A stretch of DNA of 10,067 bases from CAYMDJ01 sp964537525. Its GTDB lineage: Archaea; Aenigmatarchaeota; Aenigmatarchaeia; QMZP01. This document shows, in pieces, positions 1 to 5,029 of the stretch. Where the stretch lies: the NCBI GenBank assembly GCA_964537525.1, contig CAZIAB010000029.1, forward strand, positions 1 through 10,067. The letters are read 5' to 3'. Positions within the stretch are counted from its first letter, which is position 1. Each line of letters starts with the position of its first letter. The translations under genes were made by a program, and so were the position numbers. Under the pieces are notes generated by a model that saw nothing but the letters and a program-made list of their open reading frames with translations, had not been told where the DNA came from and did not search any database.

Positions 1-134
1 TAATAAAGGTCTACATGGAACTGGTCTCCGAGACCAAGAATGAGAAGGTAAGGGATATCCTCAATGGGATAATATCAGACGAGTCAAGGCACGCGAACAA
101 CGCCAGGAGGATGCTTGAGATTCTGAAGGAATAA
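1..134 (+). CDS. C-terminal end of a ferritin-like/rubrerythrin-like protein (5' truncated)
   Basis: The reading frame is open from base 3 to a TAA at 132-134 and gives 43 residues; the gene begins outside the window. The segment is one amphipathic helix pair: a helix beginning YMELVSETKNEKVRDIL, a short turn, then SDESRHANNARRMLEIL. The E..RH pattern (DESRH) followed by a leucine-rich helix is what the last helix of ferritin-like di-iron proteins (rubrerythrin, ferritin-like domain) looks like, where Glu and His are iron ligands. In the family this domain handles iron or peroxide. Because only the tail is visible, the fold call is an inference from one helix and the exact subfamily cannot be set. 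Confidence 0.6.
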   Translation, partial: IKVYMELVSETKNEKVRDILNGIISDESRHANNARRMLEILKE

Positions 135-141
135 AAGCAGA

Positions 142-149
142 TTTAAATA
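142..149 (+). promoter_or_regulatory. Archaeal box A (TTTAAATA) for the 53-aa zinc-finger gene and possibly tRNA-Ser
   Basis: TTTAAATA is centred about 25 bases before the ATG at 171, the spacing of a leaderless archaeal promoter. No convincing separate box A lies just upstream of the tRNA at 343, which starts only 10 bases after the zinc-finger stop, so both may be transcribed from here. Confidence 0.6.
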
Positions 150-170
150 CCTGTTTCGTTTGTAATAAAT

Positions 171-332
171 ATGAGAATCCCGGGGATATGCGCCATATGC
201 GGCGGGGTGGCAGAGCCCGCCTACACGTGCACCATGTGCGGAGGCATAGTCTGCAAGGAGCACTTCGTGAGCGGGGAGAAGGTATGCACCAGCTGCTATC
301 AGAGGATAATGAACACTGGCCCGATGGGATGA
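171..332 (+). CDS. Small treble-clef/cross-brace zinc-finger protein, 53 aa
   Basis: ATG at 171 to TGA at 330-332, too short for standard ORF cut-offs. The protein has eight regularly spaced candidate ligands: C7/C10, C20/C23, C28/H31 and C39/C42, interrupted by short glycine-containing turns. This is the pattern of two zinc ions bound in an interleaved (B-box, HIT-like) arrangement, and almost nothing else is in the protein. A box A 25 bases upstream fits a leaderless start, and codon choice (AGG Arg, ATA Ile, GGC Gly) matches the neighbours. The tRNA-Ser gene follows after 10 bases. A role in protein or nucleic-acid interaction is typical of such micro-proteins but is not shown here. A second, differently spaced Cys/His micro-protein lies at 4088-4228. 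Confidence 0.75.
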   Translation: MRIPGICAICGGVAEPAYTCTMCGGIVCKEHFVSGEKVCTSCYQRIMNTGPMG

Positions 333-342
333 TAGGTTTCTT

Positions 343-504
343 GCCAGGGTGGCGGAACGGCTAACGCGCACGACTGGAAATCGTGTGTCCGAAAGGACGT
401 GCAGGTTCAAAAAACCCTTTAGCGCAGGTAAACGCGCTAAATCGCTTCCGGAAAGAACGCTGCCGCAAAGAACGCGGCACGGTTTGGGAATCCTGTCCCT
501 GGCG
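343..504 (+). tRNA. tRNA-Ser (anticodon GGA) with a 79-nt intron in the T-loop
   Basis: A full cloverleaf can be drawn once an intron is removed. The acceptor stem pairs 343-349 with 497-503 (7 of 7), followed by discriminator G504, as expected for archaeal serine tRNA. The D-stem is GCG/CGC (352-354/365-367) with loop GAACGGCTAA. The anticodon stem CACGA/TCGTG (369-373/381-385) presents loop CTGGAAA, giving anticodon GGA. The long variable arm GTCC-GAAA-GGAC (387-398) is the class II hallmark of tRNA-Ser. The T-stem GCAGG (401-405) pairs with CCTGT (492-496, one G-U), but the two halves are separated by intron sequence. Removing 412-490 restores a standard seven-base T-loop, TTCAAAT, and an 83-nt tRNA. 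CCA is not encoded. A T-run at 511-515 follows. Confidence 0.93.
412..490 (+). other. Archaeal tRNA intron at T-loop position 59/60 with a bulge-helix-bulge fold
   Basis: The junctions form a complete hBHBh' motif. The outer helix is the T-stem. The central four-pair helix is TTCA (406-409) with TGGG (485-488), that is A-U, C-G and two U-G pairs. The three-base bulges are AAA (410-412) and AAT (489-491). The inner helix is AACC (413-416) with GGTT (481-484). Cutting after the second base of each bulge, the usual splicing-endonuclease rule, yields exactly the TTCAAAT loop. Inside the intron are two hairpins: TTTAGCGC/GCGCTAAA (418-425/434-441) and TGCCGC/GCGGCA (461-466/474-479). The nonamer AAAGAACGC occurs twice (452-460, 467-475). 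Confidence 0.88.
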
Positions 505-510
505 TACACC

Positions 511-515
511 TTTTT
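511..515 (+). terminator. T-run behind tRNA-Ser
   Basis: Five consecutive T residues start six bases after the tRNA discriminator. Oligo-T without a hairpin is a normal archaeal termination signal. Confidence 0.45.
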
Positions 516-565
516 ACAGGAGTTACCGCTTCCACAAAAACGTGTACGAAAAATGTGCAAAGTCC

Positions 566-573
566 TATTTATT
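566..573 (+). promoter_or_regulatory. Box A for the thioredoxin-fold gene
   Basis: TATTTATT is centred 26 bases upstream of the ATG at 596, consistent with a leaderless transcript. It also supports that ATG over upstream in-frame starts, which would lie inside the tRNA gene. Confidence 0.6.
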
Positions 574-595
574 CGGGTCTGGACAAACAATAAAC

Positions 596-856
596 ATGCT
601 CATAGAGGTCGTGGGTAAGGACAGCTATAAGAGAGAATCGACCCTCAGGGTCCTAGAGCGGGCGCTCCCCCAGAACTACCTCAAGAAGAACAGGATATCC
701 ATAAAGATAGTCGAGGACGACCCGACCATGGAAAGGAAGGCCTTCCTGTATCCCGGCCTCGTAATTGGCGGCAAGCTCTTATGTGAGGGAAGGATACCTA
801 CCACTGACGAGGTAAGGAAGTGGGTAGAGAGGACGACCGGGAAGAGGGTTGAATAA
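596..856 (+). CDS. Thioredoxin-fold protein lacking the CxxC active site, 86 aa
   Basis: I chose the ATG at 596, not upstream in-frame codons, because the longer frame runs through the tRNA-Ser gene and a box A sits 26 bases before 596. The order is a short beta strand (MLIEVVGK), a helix (residues 12-24), a second strand (ISIKIVED, 34-41), then YPGLVIGGKLLCEGRIPTTDEVRKWV (52-77), which matches the cis-proline, beta-hairpin and last helix of small thioredoxin/glutaredoxin proteins (typical TPALVINGKVVSEGRIP). Where those proteins carry CxxC after the first strand, this one has KDSYKRE; its only cysteine is C63. A redox role is therefore unlikely, and a binding or structural role is more probable. 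The gene is convergent with EF-1alpha. Confidence 0.72.
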   Translation: MLIEVVGKDSYKRESTLRVLERALPQNYLKKNRISIKIVEDDPTMERKAFLYPGLVIGGKLLCEGRIPTTDEVRKWVERTTGKRVE

Positions 857-874
857 GGCCCGGGCTAGTTGATG

Positions 875-905
875 AAAAATAAAAAGGTAGTGGGGATGAC
901 CCCAC
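875..905 (-). terminator. Hairpin plus U-tract terminator of EF-1alpha
   Basis: Read on the minus strand, the stop codon of EF-1alpha is followed at once by GTGGGG-TCAT-CCCCAC (905-890), a six-pair stem with a tetraloop, then TACCTTTTTATTTTT. This is the shape of a bacterial-type intrinsic terminator. It falls in the short gap between two convergent genes. Confidence 0.65.
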
Positions 906-2174
906 TTAAGCCTTTACAAGGTCTGTCACAATACCTGCTGCGACTGTCTTGCCCATGTCCCTGATTGCGAACTTCGCAAGCTGGGGGAAGTCTGACTGCT
1001 TCTCTATCGCGAGCGGCTGCGTCGGTGTGACCTTGATTATTGCCGCGTCACCAGACTTCAGCATGTCAGGGTTTTCCTCGAGCGTTGCACCTGTCTTGGG
1101 GTCGAGCTTCTTGACGATTTCTGTTATCTTGCAGGCGCAGTGCGTTGTGTGGACGTGGAAAACGGGCGTGTAACCCTTTGTCACAACGGTCGGATGCTGC
1201 AGGACGAGTATCTGTGCCGTGAATTCCTTTGCAACGGTCGGTGGATTGGACTCGTGACCTACAATATCTCCCCTCTTGACGTCGTTCTTTCCAATGCCCC
1301 TGACATTGAATCCAACGTTGTCACCTGGCACTGCCTGGGGCAGCTGCTTGTGGTGCATCTCGATGGACTTTACCTCACCCTTCGCCTTGGAAGGCATGAA
1401 GACAATCTTGTCGCCCGGCTTCATCACGCCGGTCTCGATTCTTCCAACAGGCACTGTTCCTACACCGGTTATGGTGTAGACATCCTGGATGGACATCCTG
1501 AGTGGCTTGTCTGTCTGCTGCGGTGGCGGTGTTATTGACTGGTCAAGAGCCTCCATGAGAGTTGGTCCCTTGTACCAGGCCATCTTGTCAGACTTCTTTG
1601 CCACGTTGTCACCAACGTAAGCGGACAACGGGACGAACGGTATGTTTTCTGTCTTGTAACCGAGTGTCGTAAGTATCTTTGACATCGCCTCGACTGCCTG
1701 CTTGTACTTTGATTCGTCGTAGCTGACTGCGTCCATCTTGTTCACTGCAACAATAATCTGGTTGATTCCAAGGACCTTTGCCAGATACATGTGTTCCTTT
1801 GTCTGCTCCTGAGGACCATCCTTTGCAGAGAGCACCAGGATGGCTGCATCAGCCTGTGATGCCCCTGTAATCATGTTCTTGATGAAATCCTTGTGGCCCG
1901 GACAATCGATTATCGTGAAGTAGTACTTGTCTGTGTCGAATCCCTTGTACATGAGGTCGATGGTAACTCCCCTCTCCCTCTCTTCTTTCAGATTATCCAT
2001 GACAAAGGCGAACTCGAAAGTCTCCTTCTTGAGCTCCTTTGCCTTCTCCTTCAGCTTCCTCAGTTCCTGCTCTGGGATGGAACCCGAATCGAACAGCAAC
2101 CGGCCTATCAAAGTCGACTTTCCGTGGTCTACGTGACCTGCTGTTATGATGTTTATGTGCGGTTTTTCTGCCAT
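906..2174 (-). CDS. tuf: Translation elongation factor 1-alpha (aEF1A/EF-Tu)
   Basis: This GTPase carries aminoacyl-tRNA to the ribosomal A site. The 422 residues are close to the usual archaeal length. Domain I has all GTP-binding motifs: P-loop GHVDHGKS (13-20), the switch region with ERERGVTID (66-73), DCPGH (90-94), NKMD (145-148) and SAY (184-186). Domains II and III follow: PLRMSIQDVYTITGVGTVPVGRIETG opens domain II, and HPTVVTKGYTPVFHVHTTHCAC and IRDMGKTVAAGIV lie in domain III. The archaeal/eukaryotic-type insertion between P-loop and switch I (SIPEQELRKLKEKAKELKK) separates it from bacterial EF-Tu. A GGTGAT site lies just before the ATG. Unlike many archaea, rpsJ (S10) does not follow; a terminator does. 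Confidence 0.98.
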   Translation of the reverse strand: MAEKPHINIITAGHVDHGKSTLIGRLLFDSGSIPEQELRKLKEKAKELKKETFEFAFVMDNLKEERERGVTIDLMYKGFDTDKYYFTIIDCPGHKDFIKNMITGASQADAAILVLSAKDGPQEQTKEHMYLAKVLGINQIIVAVNKMDAVSYDESKYKQAVEAMSKILTTLGYKTENIPFVPLSAYVGDNVAKKSDKMAWYKGPTLMEALDQSITPPPQQTDKPLRMSIQDVYTITGVGTVPVGRIETGVMKPGDKIVFMPSKAKGEVKSIEMHHKQLPQAVPGDNVGFNVRGIGKNDVKRGDIVGHESNPPTVAKEFTAQILVLQHPTVVTKGYTPVFHVHTTHCACKITEIVKKLDPKTGATLEENPDMLKSGDAAIIKVTPTQPLAIEKQSDFPQLAKFAIRDMGKTVAAGIVTDLVKA

Positions 2175-2178
2175 TTAA

Positions 2179-2442
2179 TCACCTTTTTGTCCTTTTAATT
2201 TGAGTATAAATGCACTCATAATGACCGCTTTCGCAGCCATTCTGACCCCAGGGCTCGCCTGAAGTCATAATATACATTAACCATTAAGTATTTAAATGTT
2301 TTCCTTTGGGTTCTGCGGCTCTTGATAGCGATTTCACACCAAAACACCCCCTTTTTGAGCCAATTATCCCATTTTGGGCCATTTATACCGCTAACTTGAC
2401 AATTCAAGGAAAAGGGGCCGTGCACATATTCATCTATTCCGT
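2179..2442. other. Intergenic region upstream of EF-1alpha with a distal box A and a 29-codon micro-ORF
   Basis: This gap between two minus-strand genes holds a clear minus-strand box A (ATTTAAATAC, 2287-2296). An ATG at 2268-2266 lies 24 bases downstream of it, the spacing of a leaderless start. It opens a 29-codon frame ending in TGA at 2181-2179, where the stop overlaps the GGTGAT element of EF-1alpha. The peptide (starting MTSGEPWGQNGCESG) has no family I recognise. If transcription starts here, EF-1alpha has a leader of about 90 nt. The rest of the gap (2300-2442) is low in GC; I see only a CCCA-TTT-TGGG inverted repeat (2367-2377 area) and no RNA gene. Confidence 0.3.
2203..2214 (-). 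promoter_or_regulatory. Proximal box A candidate for EF-1alpha
   Basis: GCATTTATACTC on the minus strand is centred about 34 bases before the ATG, implying a leader of only about 9 nt that starts at the GGTG element. A second, better TTTAAATA box lies further upstream at 2287-2296, so either or both may be used. Confidence 0.4.
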
Positions 2443-3240
2443 TCAGCGAACAATAAACGCTTCATCAAAAAAGGGCTTTGGTTCTTCTCCATGCATACTA
2501 TCCAATGCATCTATCCTTATAATTGGGGTATCCGACCAGTTTTCCATCAACCCTGATGGTATTTTTTTTCTGGAGCCAACCCGAAGTCCTGTGTAGTTAG
2601 CAACGTGATCCGGCCCCCATGCGCAGTTAAGATAGTAAGAGAATAGGTACATGGCAAAGATTGTTTCTCTTTCATCGAAGTAATTACTGAACAAGATGCT
2701 ATATTTTCCTAACTTGCCGGGCCGTTTTGCCAAGAATCCCGTATCCGTGCTTACGTCTTCGGGATTGAATCTACCATTCCTAGGGCGGAAGGGAATGTCA
2801 AAAACGTCTGCTTCAACAACATGCCTCTTGCCGTCTCTGTATATACTTACCGGGATTATGTTTCTTGCCTTTTTTGTAATTCTAATGACCTTCCCGCCAG
2901 TGCCCATGATCACATAATCGTCAGTTTCTGTTGGAGCGTTGGGGCTAATTATCAGGTTTCTCTGCCACTCACCAGGATAGGTGCCTTTCAGATCGCGAAG
3001 CTCTTGTTTAAGTTCTAATGATTCGTATGGTGTTGGGAGGTCAAGAGATTTTTCTTCAATTCCATGTTCCTCTTCAAGGGCTCTCAGAACATGTTCTGCA
3101 TTCCATCTGGAGACGTAGCCCTTGGGCTCTCCTTTTCTGAACAACGGGTTTTCGGATAAGTAGAATCTATGATTAGTGCCATCACTGTAATTATAGGCTA
3201 ATTCCCTGAATCTTAATACATCTGTTGGTGCTTCTTCCAT
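2443..3240 (-). CDS. Unrecognised 265-aa protein
   Basis: I do not recognise a family. The start is well supported: TTTATAAA at 3262-3269 lies 25 bases before the ATG, as in a leaderless gene. The protein is soluble-looking, with no signal peptide or membrane helix. It has a charged N-terminal part with a helix (NAEHVLRALEEEHGIEEKSLDL), a middle rich in beta-prone segments (DDYVIMGTGGKVIRITKKARNIIPVSIYRDGKRHVVEADVF split over strands), and an aromatic C-terminal part (FSNYFDERETIFAMYLFSYYLNCAWGP). By eye it is lower in GC than EF-1alpha and the RPA-like gene on either side, and Arg/Leu codon choice is less uniform, which hints at recent acquisition. Neighbours give no functional clue. Confidence 0.8.
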   Translation of the reverse strand: MEEAPTDVLRFRELAYNYSDGTNHRFYLSENPLFRKGEPKGYVSRWNAEHVLRALEEEHGIEEKSLDLPTPYESLELKQELRDLKGTYPGEWQRNLIISPNAPTETDDYVIMGTGGKVIRITKKARNIIPVSIYRDGKRHVVEADVFDIPFRPRNGRFNPEDVSTDTGFLAKRPGKLGKYSILFSNYFDERETIFAMYLFSYYLNCAWGPDHVANYTGLRVGSRKKIPSGLMENWSDTPIIRIDALDSMHGEEPKPFFDEAFIVR

Positions 3241-3261
3241 ACACCGTTATTGTGGCAAGAC

Positions 3262-3269
3262 TTTATAAA
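3262..3269 (-). promoter_or_regulatory. Box A of the 265-aa gene
   Basis: TTTATAAA is centred 25 bases upstream of the ATG at 3240, the leaderless spacing. The RPA-like gene ends only about 36 bases upstream, so the 265-aa gene has its own promoter. Confidence 0.6.
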
Positions 3270-3304
3270 TTGTTTTTACTGCCTAGTGGTGTTTTATACA
3301 GGAA

Positions 3305-3937
3305 TCATATCTTCTTTATCTTCCCTGGTGTGGGTTCGTAGCAGATTCCCTCTGAGAGGAGGTCGTTGACGACTGACTCAATCTGAGCCTCCATGCCCTC
3401 CACTGACTCTGGTATCACGCTGTATTCAACGCCCTCGGGATTCCCTGCTATGACGTCGAGTATCTGCTTCCTGAGCGCGTTCTCGTCCGCTGTTTCCTGG
3501 ACGGGCTCCTCCGCACTCAGGGGATTCTTCCTGAGGTTCCTGGCCTTCGCGGAGAGCTCTGCCTGACGGAGGGTTAGAAGGTTCGGGTCACTTATTGCTG
3601 TCACGACCTCCGGAATCATGTATATCTCTGCGTTGTATTCCCTCACCTTGCCTATGACCTCCACAAGTGAGCCGGGATTCACCTTGTCCAGCGGTTTCGC
3701 GGTCTTGAAGGTCTTCAACCTCATTGTGTCTGTCCCGTCATCGAGGGTTATTGAGGCAAAGTTCCCGTCCTCTGCAACGAACCTTCCCACTACTGTTCCC
3801 ATCAATCTGACTCGGGAGAGCTTCTCCCCGGAAGGGGAAACAACATAGCTGGGCTCCATGCCCTCCTTCTTGACCCAGCTTCCGCTCATGAGGTCCTTTA
3901 TCGCGGTCTTCCTCGCAGTCATCCTCTCTATTACCAA
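3305..3937 (-). CDS. RPA-like OB-fold protein with C-terminal winged helix
   Basis: Archaeal RPA-type proteins bind single-stranded DNA in replication and repair. Residues about 40-115 form an OB fold: VRLMGTVVGRFV, then NFASITLDDGTDTMRLKTF, then GSLVEVIGKVREYNAEIYMIPE, the strand order and DDGT turn typical of RPA32-family domains. Residues about 148-210 (ENALRKQILDVIAG...VVNDLLSEGICYEPTPGKIKKI) look like a winged helix, as in RPA32 C-termini. The frame as given begins at TTG (3937), four bases after GGTGT; an in-frame ATG at 3922 is an alternative start that removes five residues. A box A-like TTTAAA is at 3968-3973. No zinc motif is seen. It could be the small subunit of a heteromeric RPA; no large subunit is in the window. 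Confidence 0.87.
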   Translation of the reverse strand: MVIERMTARKTAIKDLMSGSWVKKEGMEPSYVVSPSGEKLSRVRLMGTVVGRFVAEDGNFASITLDDGTDTMRLKTFKTAKPLDKVNPGSLVEVIGKVREYNAEIYMIPEVVTAISDPNLLTLRQAELSAKARNLRKNPLSAEEPVQETADENALRKQILDVIAGNPEGVEYSVIPESVEGMEAQIESVVNDLLSEGICYEPTPGKIKKI

Positions 3938-4022
3938 TCTAACACCAAAAGATAATTGGACGTAATCTTTAAATTAATCCTTAAATGAGGCATAACCTTT
4001 TGCCGACGGACGGAAGGTAAGG

Positions 4023-4031
4023 CTTAAATAC
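4023..4031 (+). promoter_or_regulatory. Box A upstream of the 46-aa zinc-finger gene
   Basis: CTTAAATAC would start transcription near 4052, leaving a leader of about 36 nt that carries GGTGA at 4074-4078, nine bases before the ATG. Confidence 0.45.
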
Positions 4032-4087
4032 TTGCAGCACAAAGAACTTGTCAGAGTTGGTCATAGACTTTCTGGTGAAAAATAAGA

Positions 4088-4228
4088 ATGACATGTTATG
4101 AGTGCCAGCGCAGTGTCGCTACAAAGACGTGCGAGATGCACGACCCAAAGGGTGTAAGGATATGCAAGGACTGCTGCATATCAAAGGTCAAGGGCCACGC
4201 CTGCAAGTGGTTCCATATCTGCTGGTAG
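4088..4228 (+). CDS. Small Cys/His-rich zinc-binding protein, 46 aa
   Basis: ATG at 4088 to TAG at 4226-4228. Eleven of 46 residues are Cys or His: C3/C6, C15/H18, C26/C29/C30, H37/C39 and H43/C45. The spacing CxxC-8-CxxH-7-CxxCC-6-HxC-3-HxC fits two zinc sites, with further ligands to spare. A box A and a GGTGA ribosome-binding site precede it, and its codons resemble those of neighbouring genes. It is convergent with S6e and divergent from the RPA-like gene. Its spacing resembles, without matching, the 53-aa protein at 171-332. No specific function can be assigned. Confidence 0.68.
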   Translation: MTCYECQRSVATKTCEMHDPKGVRICKDCCISKVKGHACKWFHICW

Positions 4229-4279
4229 AGCTGCAGCTGATTCTGTGAAATAAACGGAAGGTTCCTATCCATTTGGCCT

Positions 4280-4900
4280 TTATTTTTTCTTGTCCTTTGC
4301 TTCGGTCTCGGCCTTCTCAGCAGGCTCTTCCTTTGCCTGCCCGCCTGTTTCCTCTGCCTGCCCTGGTCCTTCGCCCTTCTCAGGAGCCTTTTCCTCGGCT
4401 TCCTTCTCCTCGAGTATCTTCTCGCTCACGCTCTTCTCAGGTGCCTTCTCTTCTACCTTTCCTGCAACCTCTTCGAGAAGCTTCTTCTTCTTTTCCTCGT
4501 CCGTGAGCTTCTCCTTCTTTTCAGCGGCACCGAGGAGCTGCTCTATGGGCTTGCTGCCGTACCCGATTACCTTGACGTTCACCTGGGATATGCTAGTGGA
4601 TATAGTGTTGCCCCTTATGGACTTCCTCTTCCTCTTTCCCCTCACCTTTGTCCTGAATCCCGTTCCGACGGTAATGAGAATCTTCTTCCTTGTTATCCCT
4701 TCGACGTCCTTCCTCATGGGAAAGCCCTGCCTGTCAGAGCCTCCTGTTATCTGGAGCTCATAGCCGGTAAGGCCCATGGAATCTCCCCTGAGCTTCTCGC
4801 CTATCCTCTTCTGTAATATGCCTGAAGCCCCCTGGTCCATCTCCTTCTGATAGGCCTTCTTCGTCTTCGGGTCTGATATAACAACCTTGAAGCTTGCCAT
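4280..4900 (-). CDS. rps6e: Ribosomal protein S6e with a long charged C-terminal tail
   Basis: S6e is a small-subunit ribosomal protein found in archaea and eukaryotes. I start it at ATG 4900 because GGGAGGT lies six bases upstream and the protein then opens MASFKVVISDPKTKKAYQKE, the normal S6e N-terminus; an upstream in-frame ATG at 4924 would add eight unrelated residues. The globular domain covers about residues 1-125, with ELQITGGSDRQGFPMRKDV (48-66), the KKILITVGTGFR strand and the basic VRGKRKRKSIRGNTIS segment (87-101). Residues about 126-206 are a low-complexity Glu/Lys/Ala/Pro tail; many archaeal S6e proteins are near 125-130 residues, so this tail is an unusual addition, reminiscent of the C-terminal extension of eukaryotic S6. 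Confidence 0.96.
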   Translation of the reverse strand: MASFKVVISDPKTKKAYQKEMDQGASGILQKRIGEKLRGDSMGLTGYELQITGGSDRQGFPMRKDVEGITRKKILITVGTGFRTKVRGKRKRKSIRGNTISTSISQVNVKVIGYGSKPIEQLLGAAEKKEKLTDEEKKKKLLEEVAGKVEEKAPEKSVSEKILEEKEAEEKAPEKGEGPGQAEETGGQAKEEPAEKAETEAKDKKK

Positions 4901-4922
4901 AAAATTACCTCCCAGTTTCAAC

Positions 4923-5002
4923 AATGCACTGAATGCAACGCAAGCAGTGCTTTTCCGTTTGCTGCCGGGTTGCTGTATCTAATAATCACGAGGGTTTATA
5001 AA
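4923..5002 (-). promoter_or_regulatory. S6e promoter and leader with a hairpin
   Basis: TTTATAAA at 4995-5002 is a box A that would start transcription near 4973 and give a leader of about 73 nt. On the minus strand the leader contains GCACTG-13 nt-CAGTGC (between about 4952 and 4924), a six-pair perfect stem that ends about ten bases before the GGGAGGT site. This placement could allow translational control, but that is inference. Confidence 0.45.
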
Positions 5003-5029
5003 TGCAATCCCTGCCAAGACCAGTTGACT

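Noticed and set aside
84..590. Minus-strand open frame of 168 codons
   Set aside because: It runs antisense through the zinc-finger gene, the tRNA and the intron, has no start signal and an implausible composition.
383..595. Longer N-terminus for the thioredoxin-fold protein
   Set aside because: The extra 71 codons lie in the tRNA-Ser gene, and a box A correctly spaced for ATG 596 exists.
2216..2425. Minus-strand 69-codon frame upstream of EF-1alpha
   Set aside because: It contains the TTTAAATA promoter box, has no start signal and no protein-like pattern.
4273..4763. Plus-strand Ser/Phe- and Pro/Arg-rich frames
   Set aside because: They are antisense readings of the Lys/Glu-rich S6e tail.
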